From contig WJKZ01000131.1 in assembly GCA_014728785.1 (NCBI GenBank), forward strand, positions 1-15,294: a stretch of 15,294 nt of DNA, read 5' to 3'. Origin of the DNA: Candidatus Omnitrophota bacterium. GTDB taxonomy: Bacteria; Omnitrophota; Gorgyraeia; Duberdicusellales; 4484-171. The notes below the pieces were generated by a model, which made no database searches, had not been told where the DNA came from, and worked only from the letters and a program-made list of their open reading frames with translations. Shown piece after piece: positions 6,594 through 13,830 of this stretch (position 1 is its first letter; each line of letters begins with the position of its first letter). The position numbers were made by a program, and so were the translations under genes.

Positions 6594-7346
6594 ATGAAGA
6601 AGAGCCTAAAAATTATTTTTATAGTTGCCATTATTATGATGACCTCGGTCTGTGTATACGCCCAGAACATTCCCCTTCCCAGTGTTTCGCTCCAATTCGG
6701 TCAGGCAGACAGTCCTAAGGAAGTTAACCTGACTCTCCAGATAATTTTTCTGCTTACCATTTTGACCTTGGCTCCGGCCATAGTTATCATGGTGACTTCT
6801 TTTACCCGGATTGTAATAGTTCTGGCATTTGTCCGGCACGCTCTGGCTACCCAGCAGATACCTCCTAACCAGGTTCTTATTGCTCTGGCATTGTTTTTGA
6901 CTTTTTTCGTTATGGCGCCTATTATCAACGGGATAAACGAAGATGCTTTCCAGCCGTATCTGGACGGAAAAATTTCTCAAAGCCAGGCTCTGGATGAAAG
7001 CCTTGATTATTTGAGAGAATTCATGTTTAAGCAAACCAGGCCTAACGATTTATCTTTATTCGTTGACCTTTCCAAGTCTCCCCGGCCGAATACATTGAAA
7101 GATGTACCTACTTCGGTATTAATTCCCGCTTTTGTGGTCAGCGAGCTTAAGACTGCCTTTCAGATAGGTTTCGTCATATTCATACCGTTTTTGATTATAG
7201 ATTTAGTTGTAGCCAGTACTCTTATTTCTATGGGGATGCTTCTTCTGCCGCCCATAATAGTGTCTTTCCCTTTTAAGATTTTACTTTTTATAATGGTGGA
7301 CGGCTGGCATCTTATTACGCGTTCTTTGGTGTATAGTTTTCATTAG
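6594..7346 (+). CDS. fliP: Flagellar type III export gate protein FliP
   Basis: A 250-residue protein that matches FliP throughout. A signal peptide covers residues 1-23 (Lys-rich start, hydrophobic core, VYA then Gln). The signature blocks are 'VTSFTRIVIVLAFVRHALAT' (67-86), QQIPPNQVL (87-95), and the late block 'PFLIIDLVVASTLISMGMLL' (198-217) followed by LPP. Met213 and Met215 fall in the methionine-rich loop that gates the export pore in this family. FliP forms the pentameric core of the FliPQR gate in the inner membrane. The segment at about 112-175 is the periplasmic domain. No clear Shine-Dalgarno precedes ATG 6594, although the signal peptide begins right there. The following gap to fliQ (84 nt) is unusually long for this operon and is filled by a repeat. 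Confidence 0.98.
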   Translation: MKKSLKIIFIVAIIMMTSVCVYAQNIPLPSVSLQFGQADSPKEVNLTLQIIFLLTILTLAPAIVIMVTSFTRIVIVLAFVRHALATQQIPPNQVLIALALFLTFFVMAPIINGINEDAFQPYLDGKISQSQALDESLDYLREFMFKQTRPNDLSLFVDLSKSPRPNTLKDVPTSVLIPAFVVSELKTAFQIGFVIFIPFLIIDLVVASTLISMGMLLLPPIIVSFPFKILLFIMVDGWHLITRSLVYSFH

Positions 7347-7350
7347 GATA

Positions 7351-7421
7351 GCAGGCTGCAAGCCTCAGGCCACAAGCTGCAGGCTTAAAACTTGTGACTT
7401 GAAGCTTGAAGCCTGTAGCTT
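7351..7421 (+). repeat. Inverted array of degenerate heptamers between fliP and fliQ
   Basis: The left arm has five contiguous heptamers: GCAGGCT (7351), GCAAGCC (7358), TCAGGCC (7365), ACAAGCT (7372) and GCAGGCT (7379), with consensus NCARGCY. After a TAAAA spacer (7386-7390), the right arm has CTTGTGA, CTTGAAG, CTTGAAG and CCTGTAG (7391-7418) plus CTT. Read on the other strand, the right arm gives ACAGGCT, TCAAGCT, TCAAGTC and ACAAG, the same consensus in opposite orientation. The whole can fold into a long imperfect hairpin. It fills nearly the entire fliP-fliQ gap and ends 9 nt before the fliQ start. Confidence 0.8.
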
Positions 7422-7430
7422 TATTGTATT

Positions 7431-7700
7431 ATGACAGAAGCATATATATTAGGTTTGGGGCAGAGAGCATTGGTTACCTACCTGCAATTAGCGGGGCCGA
7501 TACTTTTGTTTTCTCTGACTGTAGGTCTTCTTGTAAGTATTTTACAGGCGGTTACCCAGATTCAGGATATGACGCTTACATTTATTCCTAAAATTGCCGC
7601 TACTATCCTGGCTGTGGTGGTTTTCGGCCAATTTATGCTGCATGCAATAGTGAAGCTTACTTACAATATACTGATAAATTTACCCAGCTTGGCAACATAG
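7431..7700 (+). CDS. fliQ: Flagellar type III export gate protein FliQ
   Basis: The 89-residue length and two-helix layout are exactly those of FliQ. Membrane segments lie at about 16-38 ('YLQLAGPILLFSLTVGLLVS') and about 50-77 ('PKIAATILAVVVFGQFML'), joined by the conserved loop 'ILQAVTQIQDMTLTFIPK'. Four FliQ pack around the FliP5-FliR1 complex to form the export gate. ATG 7431 is the expected family start, and an in-frame TAG at 7416-7418 rules out much longer alternatives. No Shine-Dalgarno is visible: the upstream bases are the tail of the heptamer repeat and an A/T-rich stretch. Translation may rely on coupling or an unstructured leader. An overlapping frame at 7406-7591 is a shadow. 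Confidence 0.97.
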   Translation: MTEAYILGLGQRALVTYLQLAGPILLFSLTVGLLVSILQAVTQIQDMTLTFIPKIAATILAVVVFGQFMLHAIVKLTYNILINLPSLAT

Positions 7701-7740
7701 ATTTGTCTGAGATTATGAAAGTCGATAAGCAAAGATAATT

Positions 7741-8526
7741 ATGGAAAATTTACCTAACCTTTTACAATTTGATTACAGCCAGTTTCAGAGTTTTTTTCTG
7801 ATATTGGTTAGGTTGTCGGGATTATTTATTTCCGCTCCTCTTATAAGTAACCCCAATATTCCCAGGACAATAAAGGCAGGGTTGTGCATTTTTCTATCTT
7901 TGATTCTTTTCCCATTTGTGGATAAATCTTTTCTTCCTGTCGAAAGCAGTATTTCTTTTTTTGCTCTCATCGCAAGAGAATTGAGCATAGGGGTCTTTAT
8001 AGGTTTTTTTACCAGCCTTATATTCGTGGCGATTCAGTTAGCCGGCCAGTACATGGATTACCAGACGGGGTTCGGTCTGGTAAACATTATAGATCCCCAG
8101 TCAGGAGCGCAGGTTCCTTTAGTCGGTCAGTTCCTTTACCTTCTGGCTACCCTTTTATTTCTCGTTATAGGCGGACACCATTGGATTATTAAAAGCCTGG
8201 TAAAGAGCTTTGAAGCTTTCCCTTTGGGTAGTTTAACCCTGGATGCAAATATTGTTACTGTCATTAACGACATTTTTGCCAAAATAATTGTATTATCCTT
8301 TAAGATTTCCGCCCCGATAGTCGCAGCGGTCTTCTTGATAGAAATGGCATACGGGGTAGCCGCCAGGGCATTACCCCAGATGAATATATTGATAGTGGGT
8401 CTGCCCTTAAAAATGGGTTTAGGGATGTTTTTTCTTATGCTCAGTTTGCCGTTTTTTTTATGGATAATAAAAAAAGAATTTATTAACCTTTTTGCAAGTA
8501 TAGATAATTTGTTTAGGTTTTTTTAA
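7741..8526 (+). CDS. fliR: Flagellar type III export gate protein FliR
   Basis: A 261-residue integral membrane protein of typical FliR length. Several hydrophobic helices are visible, starting with 'FFLILVRLSGLFISAPLIS'. The family core is present: 'AIQLAGQYMDYQTGFGLVNI' followed by I-D-P-Q-S-G, then 'FLYLLATLLFLVIGGHHWII'. The end is 'GLPLKMGLGMFFLMLSLPFF', as in FliR generally. One FliR joins five FliP and four FliQ in the gate, and its C-terminal part contacts FlhB. It lies between fliQ and flhB in the conserved order. The start at ATG 7741 matches the usual N-terminus. The 40-nt gap before it has only a weak purine stretch as a ribosome-binding site. Confidence 0.97.
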   Translation: MENLPNLLQFDYSQFQSFFLILVRLSGLFISAPLISNPNIPRTIKAGLCIFLSLILFPFVDKSFLPVESSISFFALIARELSIGVFIGFFTSLIFVAIQLAGQYMDYQTGFGLVNIIDPQSGAQVPLVGQFLYLLATLLFLVIGGHHWIIKSLVKSFEAFPLGSLTLDANIVTVINDIFAKIIVLSFKISAPIVAAVFLIEMAYGVAARALPQMNILIVGLPLKMGLGMFFLMLSLPFFLWIIKKEFINLFASIDNLFRFF

Positions 8527-8549
8527 AAAATGTTTATTAGGAAGCAGCA

Positions 8550-9620
8550 ATGCCTGAAGTAGAAAAAAGATTTCCCGCAACACCCCGCAGGCGCAAGGAA
8601 GCGCGTGAAAAGGGACAAGTTGCAAAGAGTCAGGAGATAAATACTGCCATAGTTATAGTGGCGGCCTTCGTAGCTTTAAGGTTTTTTTCGGAATTTATGT
8701 TCTTTAATTTAAAAGAGATTGCCGTAAAAAGCTTTGTTCTTTTTCCCACGCTGGATGATATAACTTTACCAACTTTGCTTGATTATGCTCCGAGCCTGCT
8801 GCTGGGGTTTATCATAACTATAGCCCCAATATGTTTGTTAATAGGCCTGGTAGCTCTTTTAGCGAATGTATTACAGGTCGGCTTTAAGGTGAGTTGGTTT
8901 ACTATAAAACCGCAGGTCTCAAAAATAAACCCTGTTACCGGCCTCAAGAGGTTATTCTCCTACAGAGCGCTGGTTGAGTTGGTAAAGTCTATAATCAAGA
9001 TTATTATTACCGGCTGGATATCGTATCTGGTGATAAGGTCAGAAGTGCACACAATAGTCTATACGCTTTCAATGGACCCTAATCACAGCGTGTATATAAT
9101 GGGAAGGGTGGTTTTCACCTTGATTTGGAAGATAGGGTTAGCTTTTGCGGCACTGGCAATTCTTGATTACTTTTATCAGCGCTGGGAACACGAGAGGTCA
9201 ATAAGAATGACCAGAGAAGAGCTGAAAGAAGAGCTGATAAGGTATGAAGGGAGGCCCGAGGTTAAGCAGAGAATGAGAGCGTTGAGGAGACAACTGGCCA
9301 GAAGGAGGATGATGCAGGAAGTCCCCACATCCGATGTTGTTATTACCAACCCCACGAGGCTGGCGATAGCTTTGCAGTATAATCCCAGAGAAGCCGCTGC
9401 CCCCAAGGTTGTGGCTAAGGGGCAAAGGCTGGTTGCGGAAAAGATTATTGCTATCGCTAAGGAGAAAGATATACCTGTGATTGAAAACCGGCCCCTGGCA
9501 AGAATGCTGTTTAAAATGGTAGAGATTGGTCAGGTTATCCCGGTTACTTTGTATCAGGCAATAGCCGAGGTGCTTGCCTACCTGCACCGTTTAGGAAAAA
9601 CAAAGGGAAAGTGGATATAA
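8550..9620 (+). CDS. flhB: Flagellar export switch protein FlhB with NPTR autocleavage motif
   Basis: The protein has 356 residues and starts at ATG 8550 behind AGGA (8539-8542). Residues 5-29 hold the conserved N-terminal motif K-R-x-x-A-T-P-R-R-R-K-E-A-R-E-K-G-Q-V-A-K-S. Four membrane helices lie within about 31-207, with 'NPVTGLKRLFSYRALVELVK' in the conserved cytoplasmic loop. The C-terminal domain (about 210-356) contains the cleavage site. FlhB cleaves itself between Asn and Pro of NPTH, and this controls the hook-to-filament export switch together with FliK. Here the motif is N267-P268-T269-R270: Asn and Pro are kept but the usual His is Arg (codon AGG, 9357-9359). The following strand 'LAIALQYNP' and the rest of the domain ('DIPVIENRPLARMLF') are normal. 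The call is certain; the efficiency of cleavage is the open point. Confidence 0.98.
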   Translation: MPEVEKRFPATPRRRKEAREKGQVAKSQEINTAIVIVAAFVALRFFSEFMFFNLKEIAVKSFVLFPTLDDITLPTLLDYAPSLLLGFIITIAPICLLIGLVALLANVLQVGFKVSWFTIKPQVSKINPVTGLKRLFSYRALVELVKSIIKIIITGWISYLVIRSEVHTIVYTLSMDPNHSVYIMGRVVFTLIWKIGLAFAALAILDYFYQRWEHERSIRMTREELKEELIRYEGRPEVKQRMRALRRQLARRRMMQEVPTSDVVITNPTRLAIALQYNPREAAAPKVVAKGQRLVAEKIIAIAKEKDIPVIENRPLARMLFKMVEIGQVIPVTLYQAIAEVLAYLHRLGKTKGKWI

Positions 9621-9669
9621 ATATAAAAAGAAGAGAGTTAAAAAATAAAAGTTTTTCTGAATAAAGAGT

Positions 9670-11784
9670 ATGGCAGATAATTCATTTATTGCAAAAAGGT
9701 TATCCCAGGCCGGAGAGCTTATCATAGGCGCAGGGCTGCTTATAGTAATCGCAATGCTGGTTTTGCCTCTTGCTCCTTTTATGCTGGATTTTCTCCTGGT
9801 TTTTAATATCGGCCTGTCGTTGATAGTTCTCTTGCTTACCTTATATATAAAAAAATCAATAAATTTTTCTATATTTCCCAGCCTGCTTCTTATAATCACT
9901 CTTTTCAGGCTTGGTCTTAATGTAGCCTGTTCCCGTGGTATTCTTACCAAGAGCACCGCTGCCTCAAGCATTATTAATGCCTTCGGCGGCTTTATCGTGG
10001 GAGGAAACTACGTAGTAGGTTTGGTCATCTTTATTATTCTGGTTATCATACAATTTGTAGTTATAACCAACGGTGCCCAGAGAGTCGCAGAGGTTTCTGC
10101 CAGATTTACCTTAGACGCTATGCCCGGTAAGCAGATGGCAATAGATGCGGATTTAAACGCAGGAATTATTACCGAGGAGCAGGCAAGGACGAGGCGGGAA
10201 GATATTGAAAGTGAAGCGGATTTTTACGGGGCCATGGATGGAGCAGCCCGCTTTATCCGCGGCGATGCAATAGCGGCAATAATAATTGTTATAATAAATA
10301 TAGTAGGAGGTTTTGTGGTAGGGGTGCTTCAGCACAACCTGTCTATTCAGGAAGCTTTAAAGACATACATACTGTTGACCATAGGTGCCGGTATTGCCGT
10401 TCAAATCCCCGCTCTTCTTGTCTCAACCGGAGCGGGAATGATTGTCAGCCGTGTATCTCTTGAAGGGGATTTCGGCAAAGATATGTCTTCTCAGATTTTC
10501 AGCCAGCCACAAGCTTTAGTGGTAGCGGCGATTCTATTGTTCACCTTTTTGTTTATACCTACCCTTCCCAAAATACCTTTTATGGTTATAGCTTTCGCTA
10601 CCGGAGGTATTGCTTATATTTTAAAGAATGCCTCAAAAAAGGCTCAACAAGAAGAGCTGCAACAACAGGAGAAAGAAGCAGTACTTAAGCGCAAGCCCGA
10701 AAATGTTATGAATTTGCTGAAAGTCGACCCTGCGGAACTCGAGATAGGTTATGGCTTGATTCCCCTCGTAAATCCAGAACAGGGGGGAACCCTTCTTGAC
10801 CGGGTAACTCTTATAAGGAGACAGCTGGCTTTGGATTTAGGCTTTGTTGTTCCCCCGGTGAGAATCAGAGATAACGTCCAGCTTGGCCCAAATGAATATG
10901 TCATAAAAGTTAAAGGAATAGAGGTAGCAAAAAAGAGTGTCCAGCTTAATCATTATCTTGCCATTAATCCAGGTAAAGTTAAAGAAGAGATAAGAGGAGT
11001 GGCAGGGACTGAGCCGGTGTTTAACCTGCCGGGTGTATGGATTATGGAAAGTCAAAGGAGGCGAGCTGAGCTGAACGGCTATACGGTGGTGGATATTCCC
11101 ACCGTAATTTCTACTCACTTAAGCGAGGTAATAAAAAAACACGCACCACAGCTTCTTACCCGCCAGGATACACAGAATCTCATAGATAATTTGAAGAAGG
11201 ATTATCCTGCTCTTGTGGATGAGCTGGTTCCCAATATTATGAATGTAGGGGATATCCAAAAGGTCCTAAAAGGTCTTCTAAGCGAAAGAGTCCCTATAAG
11301 GGACCTGGTTACGATATGTGAGACACTGGCCGATGCGGTGCGTTTTACTAAAAACATAGATTCGCTTACAGAATCCGTCAGGACTGCTTTAGGCAGCCAT
11401 ATTTGCAAGCAGTACGTAGCTAAAGATAAGGTGCTCTATGTGGCTACTATTAGTCCGGAATTAGAGCATTTATTGATAGAAAAGATTACTTCTCAGCCGG
11501 AAGGGAATCAGATTTCCTGGGAACCTGGTTTTATAAAGAAGTTTCTGCAGAGCGTAACCAAAGGAGTGGAAGAGATACTCAAACGAGGATATCAGCCTGT
11601 GGTTTTGGTAGCACCCCAGTTACGCCTTCCCTTCCGCAGGCTCACGGAAAGAAGTTTTCCCAGCCTGGCGGTGATTTCATACAGGGAAATACCTCCGGAG
11701 CAGGAAGTAAAGGTTTTAGGCAGGATAGAAAATTTTAATGAGGAAAGTTATACTTCGCCTACAGCGGTTGGCGAAGAGAGTTGA
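9670..11784 (+). CDS. flhA: Flagellar type III export gate protein FlhA
   Basis: The product has 704 residues, full length for FlhA. The membrane half (about 17-318) has about eight helices and the FHIPEP signature at residues 138-162 ('RVAEVSARFTLDAMPGKQMA', then IDADL). It continues into the charged FHIPEP loop with 'EEQARTRREDIESEADFYGA' (169-188) and 'GAARFIRGDA'. A Lys/Gln/Glu-rich linker (about 319-345) leads to the cytoplasmic domain (about 346-690), which binds chaperone-substrate complexes and forms the nonameric ring below the gate. FlhA is the proton-driven core of flagellar export. ATG 9670 is the usual start; the 49-nt gap upstream is A-rich and has only weak ribosome-binding potential. 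It is followed by flhF after 20 nt. An injectisome SctV homologue was considered, but the context is purely flagellar. Confidence 0.98.
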   Translation: MADNSFIAKRLSQAGELIIGAGLLIVIAMLVLPLAPFMLDFLLVFNIGLSLIVLLLTLYIKKSINFSIFPSLLLIITLFRLGLNVACSRGILTKSTAASSIINAFGGFIVGGNYVVGLVIFIILVIIQFVVITNGAQRVAEVSARFTLDAMPGKQMAIDADLNAGIITEEQARTRREDIESEADFYGAMDGAARFIRGDAIAAIIIVIINIVGGFVVGVLQHNLSIQEALKTYILLTIGAGIAVQIPALLVSTGAGMIVSRVSLEGDFGKDMSSQIFSQPQALVVAAILLFTFLFIPTLPKIPFMVIAFATGGIAYILKNASKKAQQEELQQQEKEAVLKRKPENVMNLLKVDPAELEIGYGLIPLVNPEQGGTLLDRVTLIRRQLALDLGFVVPPVRIRDNVQLGPNEYVIKVKGIEVAKKSVQLNHYLAINPGKVKEEIRGVAGTEPVFNLPGVWIMESQRRRAELNGYTVVDIPTVISTHLSEVIKKHAPQLLTRQDTQNLIDNLKKDYPALVDELVPNIMNVGDIQKVLKGLLSERVPIRDLVTICETLADAVRFTKNIDSLTESVRTALGSHICKQYVAKDKVLYVATISPELEHLLIEKITSQPEGNQISWEPGFIKKFLQSVTKGVEEILKRGYQPVVLVAPQLRLPFRRLTERSFPSLAVISYREIPPEQEVKVLGRIENFNEESYTSPTAVGEES

Positions 11785-11804
11785 CTTAAGAAACTTATTT
11801 GCTT

Positions 11805-12929
11805 ATGAAAGTTAAAAGATATCAAGGTAAAACGATGCAGGAGGTTATGGCCAGGATAAAATTGGATTTAGGTCCGGAGGCTAAAATCCTATTCGTAAAA
11901 GAAATTACCGGCAGGCGTTTTTTCAGAAAATCAGTTAAGTCGCTGGAGGTTATTGCCGGAGTCGAGGAAAGCTCATCTTCCGTAGATTCGGCCAAGCTCG
12001 AGATGATCAGGTGGGAATTAAAGGAGTTAAAAGATGCAGTAAAAACAATGGGTTTTAAGGCTCAAGCTCCTGCTGTTGCAAAAGATAATATGCTTCACCC
12101 CTCTCTCAGAGATTTTAAGGAAAAGCTTTGTGAGGCGGGAGTCGAAGAAGAGGTAGCCCTGGATATACTTAAAGATTTCCAGGAACGTTCTACCGAACAG
12201 GATTTAAGCGATCAAAACATCGAAGACAGCCTTATAAAACATGTCCTGCGCTATGCCGATGTTTTCGGAGGGATTACCGCCGGCGATAATAAAATAGTCG
12301 CTTTTATCGGACCTACCGGTGTGGGTAAGACTACCACTGTAGCTAAGCTGGCAGCTCATTTCTCTCTGATGGAGAGAAAAAGAGTAGCTTTTATTACCAT
12401 AGATACCTACCGCATAGCAGCGGTTGATCAGTTAAAGACTTATGCCGAGATAATAGGCATACCTATTGAGGTTGTTTTTAACCCCCAGGAATTGCTGGCT
12501 AACCTTAATAAAAACAAGGATAAAGACCTGATTTTGATAGATACCGCGGGGAGTAACCCTTTTGATGCAATGCGTATGGAAGACCTGAAAAAATTTTTGG
12601 GGCAGAGCCCTAATATCGAAACGCATCTTTTGATGAATATTTCCACCAGGCCGGAGGATTTGATAGAAATATACAATTGTTATAACGTAATGAAGATTCA
12701 TAAGGTTATTTTAACTAAACTCGATGAAGCCAAAGCTTACGGCAATATACTGAATTTATCCTATAAAATCGACCGGCCGATTTCTTATGTCACTACGGGA
12801 CAGAATGTGCCCGACGATATAGAAATCGCCGATGCCTATCATCTTATGCAGCTGGTATTAAAAGGAGAAGAAGGGCGGTGGTGGAGTAAAAAAAAGGAGC
12901 TTGAGAAGCAGGGCAATTTAAGCTTATAA
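11805..12929 (+). CDS. flhF: SRP-type GTPase FlhF, flagellar positioning
   Basis: I start it at ATG 11805, giving the typical MKVKRYQG N-terminus; a TTG two codons upstream (11799) is less likely. The 374-residue protein has a basic N-terminal domain (1-60), a linker and helical N-domain (about 100-155), and an SRP54-type G domain (about 160-355). Visible motifs are the P-loop G169-PTGVGKTT, 'DTYRIAAVDQLKTYAEI' (200-216), D246-TAG, and TKLDE at 304-308. FlhF dimerises on GTP, goes to the membrane and marks the site of flagellar assembly; GTP hydrolysis is stimulated by FlhG. After DTAG the sequence is SNPFD, where Ffh and FtsY have Arg; this position varies within FlhF as far as I recall. No good Shine-Dalgarno is present. 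A flhG homologue follows after 21 nt. Confidence 0.95.
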   Translation: MKVKRYQGKTMQEVMARIKLDLGPEAKILFVKEITGRRFFRKSVKSLEVIAGVEESSSSVDSAKLEMIRWELKELKDAVKTMGFKAQAPAVAKDNMLHPSLRDFKEKLCEAGVEEEVALDILKDFQERSTEQDLSDQNIEDSLIKHVLRYADVFGGITAGDNKIVAFIGPTGVGKTTTVAKLAAHFSLMERKRVAFITIDTYRIAAVDQLKTYAEIIGIPIEVVFNPQELLANLNKNKDKDLILIDTAGSNPFDAMRMEDLKKFLGQSPNIETHLLMNISTRPEDLIEIYNCYNVMKIHKVILTKLDEAKAYGNILNLSYKIDRPISYVTTGQNVPDDIEIADAYHLMQLVLKGEEGRWWSKKKELEKQGNLSL

Positions 12930-12950
12930 GAAAAGAGGGTTTATAGAAGA

Positions 12951-13829
12951 ATGAAGGAATCTATGAATATTGACCAGGCAGCCGGTTTAAGAAAACTTAT
13001 AGCTAAGAGAGCTAAGGGTATAGATTTAGGTTTTCATAATATAGTCAGAAGCATTTTGTATGAGGATGAAAAAACCTTTGTTATGGTAGGCTGTAAAGAA
13101 GAGTTGGTATCTTTCTGCAACCTAACTGCTAATCTGGCAGCGACTTTTGCCAAGTTAAATAAAAGGATTGTTCTTTTTGACGCTCACCCGAAAGAGATAA
13201 ACACATCTTTGATTTTAGGATTAAAAGCTCCGCTGGGTATTAAGGATTTCGTAAAGAAGGGGTGCCAATTCGATGATATAATCTACGATTTCCATAAGAG
13301 ACTGAAAGTCGTAAGAGACCTGGAGGCCATACAGGCGATTTATGATTGGGACACCGAAATAAAAGTTACTTTTTTTAAAGAAATGGAAAAACTACTTAAC
13401 AGGCAGAGTGATATTATTCTTATCAACGAGATTAATGCGTTGTTTTCACTGGTTTTAAAAAACGTTGTTATAGTAATATCTCCTTCCCGTGATTCCATAG
13501 TTAACGGTTACAAAAATCTTAAGAGTATATTCGAGGCAAATAATACTGCTAATTTTTACTGCCTGGTAAACAACGCTTATTCTCCTCATCAGGCCGGTGA
13601 AATTGCCTCTAAATTCATAAGGGCAGCAAAAGATTTATTGGATTTGAGAGTAGAGCACCTGGGGAGCCTGGTATTATCTCCTGAGGTAATAAGAAGTATA
13701 AAGAATAAAAAGCCCTTTGTTCAGCGGTACTCTTGTTCTAAATCCTCAACTCATATCAGGCAGATGGCGCAGAAGATGATAATGTTTTCATCTAAGGACA
13801 GCAGCAGTTACAAGGAGGGTTATAGTTAA
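12951..13829 (+). CDS. flhG: Divergent FlhG/MinD-family protein that appears to be a pseudo-ATPase
   Basis: The protein has 292 residues and follows flhF, the standard flhG position. D8-Q-A-A-G-L-R14 is the FlhG N-terminal motif DQAxxLR, the helix that activates the FlhF GTPase. The MinD-like fold can still be traced: 'NLAATFAKLNKRIVLFDAH' (61-79), L-I-L-G-L, 'VVIVISPSRDSIVNGYKNLK', and the C-terminal K-K-P-F...S-x-x-x-x-x-I-R-Q-M-A. The deviant Walker A (KGGVGKT) is gone: residues 46-57 read V-G-C-K-E-E-L-V-S-F-C-N, with Glu and Phe where the two lysines should be. DAD has become DAH (77-79), and the Walker B region reads 'DIILINEINALFS', with Asn159 where the second Asp should be. The frame is intact, so it is a gene and not debris. 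FlhG normally limits flagellar number through ATP-dependent dimerisation; this copy probably cannot bind ATP normally. The start is ATG 12951, or ATG 12963 with AAGGA upstream. Confidence 0.85.
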   Translation: MKESMNIDQAAGLRKLIAKRAKGIDLGFHNIVRSILYEDEKTFVMVGCKEELVSFCNLTANLAATFAKLNKRIVLFDAHPKEINTSLILGLKAPLGIKDFVKKGCQFDDIIYDFHKRLKVVRDLEAIQAIYDWDTEIKVTFFKEMEKLLNRQSDIILINEINALFSLVLKNVVIVISPSRDSIVNGYKNLKSIFEANNTANFYCLVNNAYSPHQAGEIASKFIRAAKDLLDLRVEHLGSLVLSPEVIRSIKNKKPFVQRYSCSKSSTHIRQMAQKMIMFSSKDSSSYKEGYS

Positions 13830-13830
13830 A

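Noticed and set aside
5906..6620. Possible frameshift or missing gene between the FliN/FliY gene and fliP
   Set aside because: The 218-codon frame is continuous and shows a proper FliO membrane helix and domain; only its N-terminal start is doubtful.
7351..7421. Heptamer array as a CRISPR-like structure or tRNA
   Set aside because: The units are 7 nt, contiguous, without spacers and in two orientations; there is no cloverleaf or repeat-spacer pattern.
7406..7591. Overlapping + strand frame of 61 codons around the fliQ start
   Set aside because: It covers the repeat and the first half of fliQ in another frame; the fliQ frame has the exact family length and motifs.
12546..12557. FlhF has DTAG followed by Ser instead of the Arg of Ffh/FtsY (DTAGR)
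   Set aside because: The residue after DTAG varies among FlhF proteins as far as I recall, and the P-loop, DTYR and TKLDE motifs are intact, so GTPase activity is still expected.
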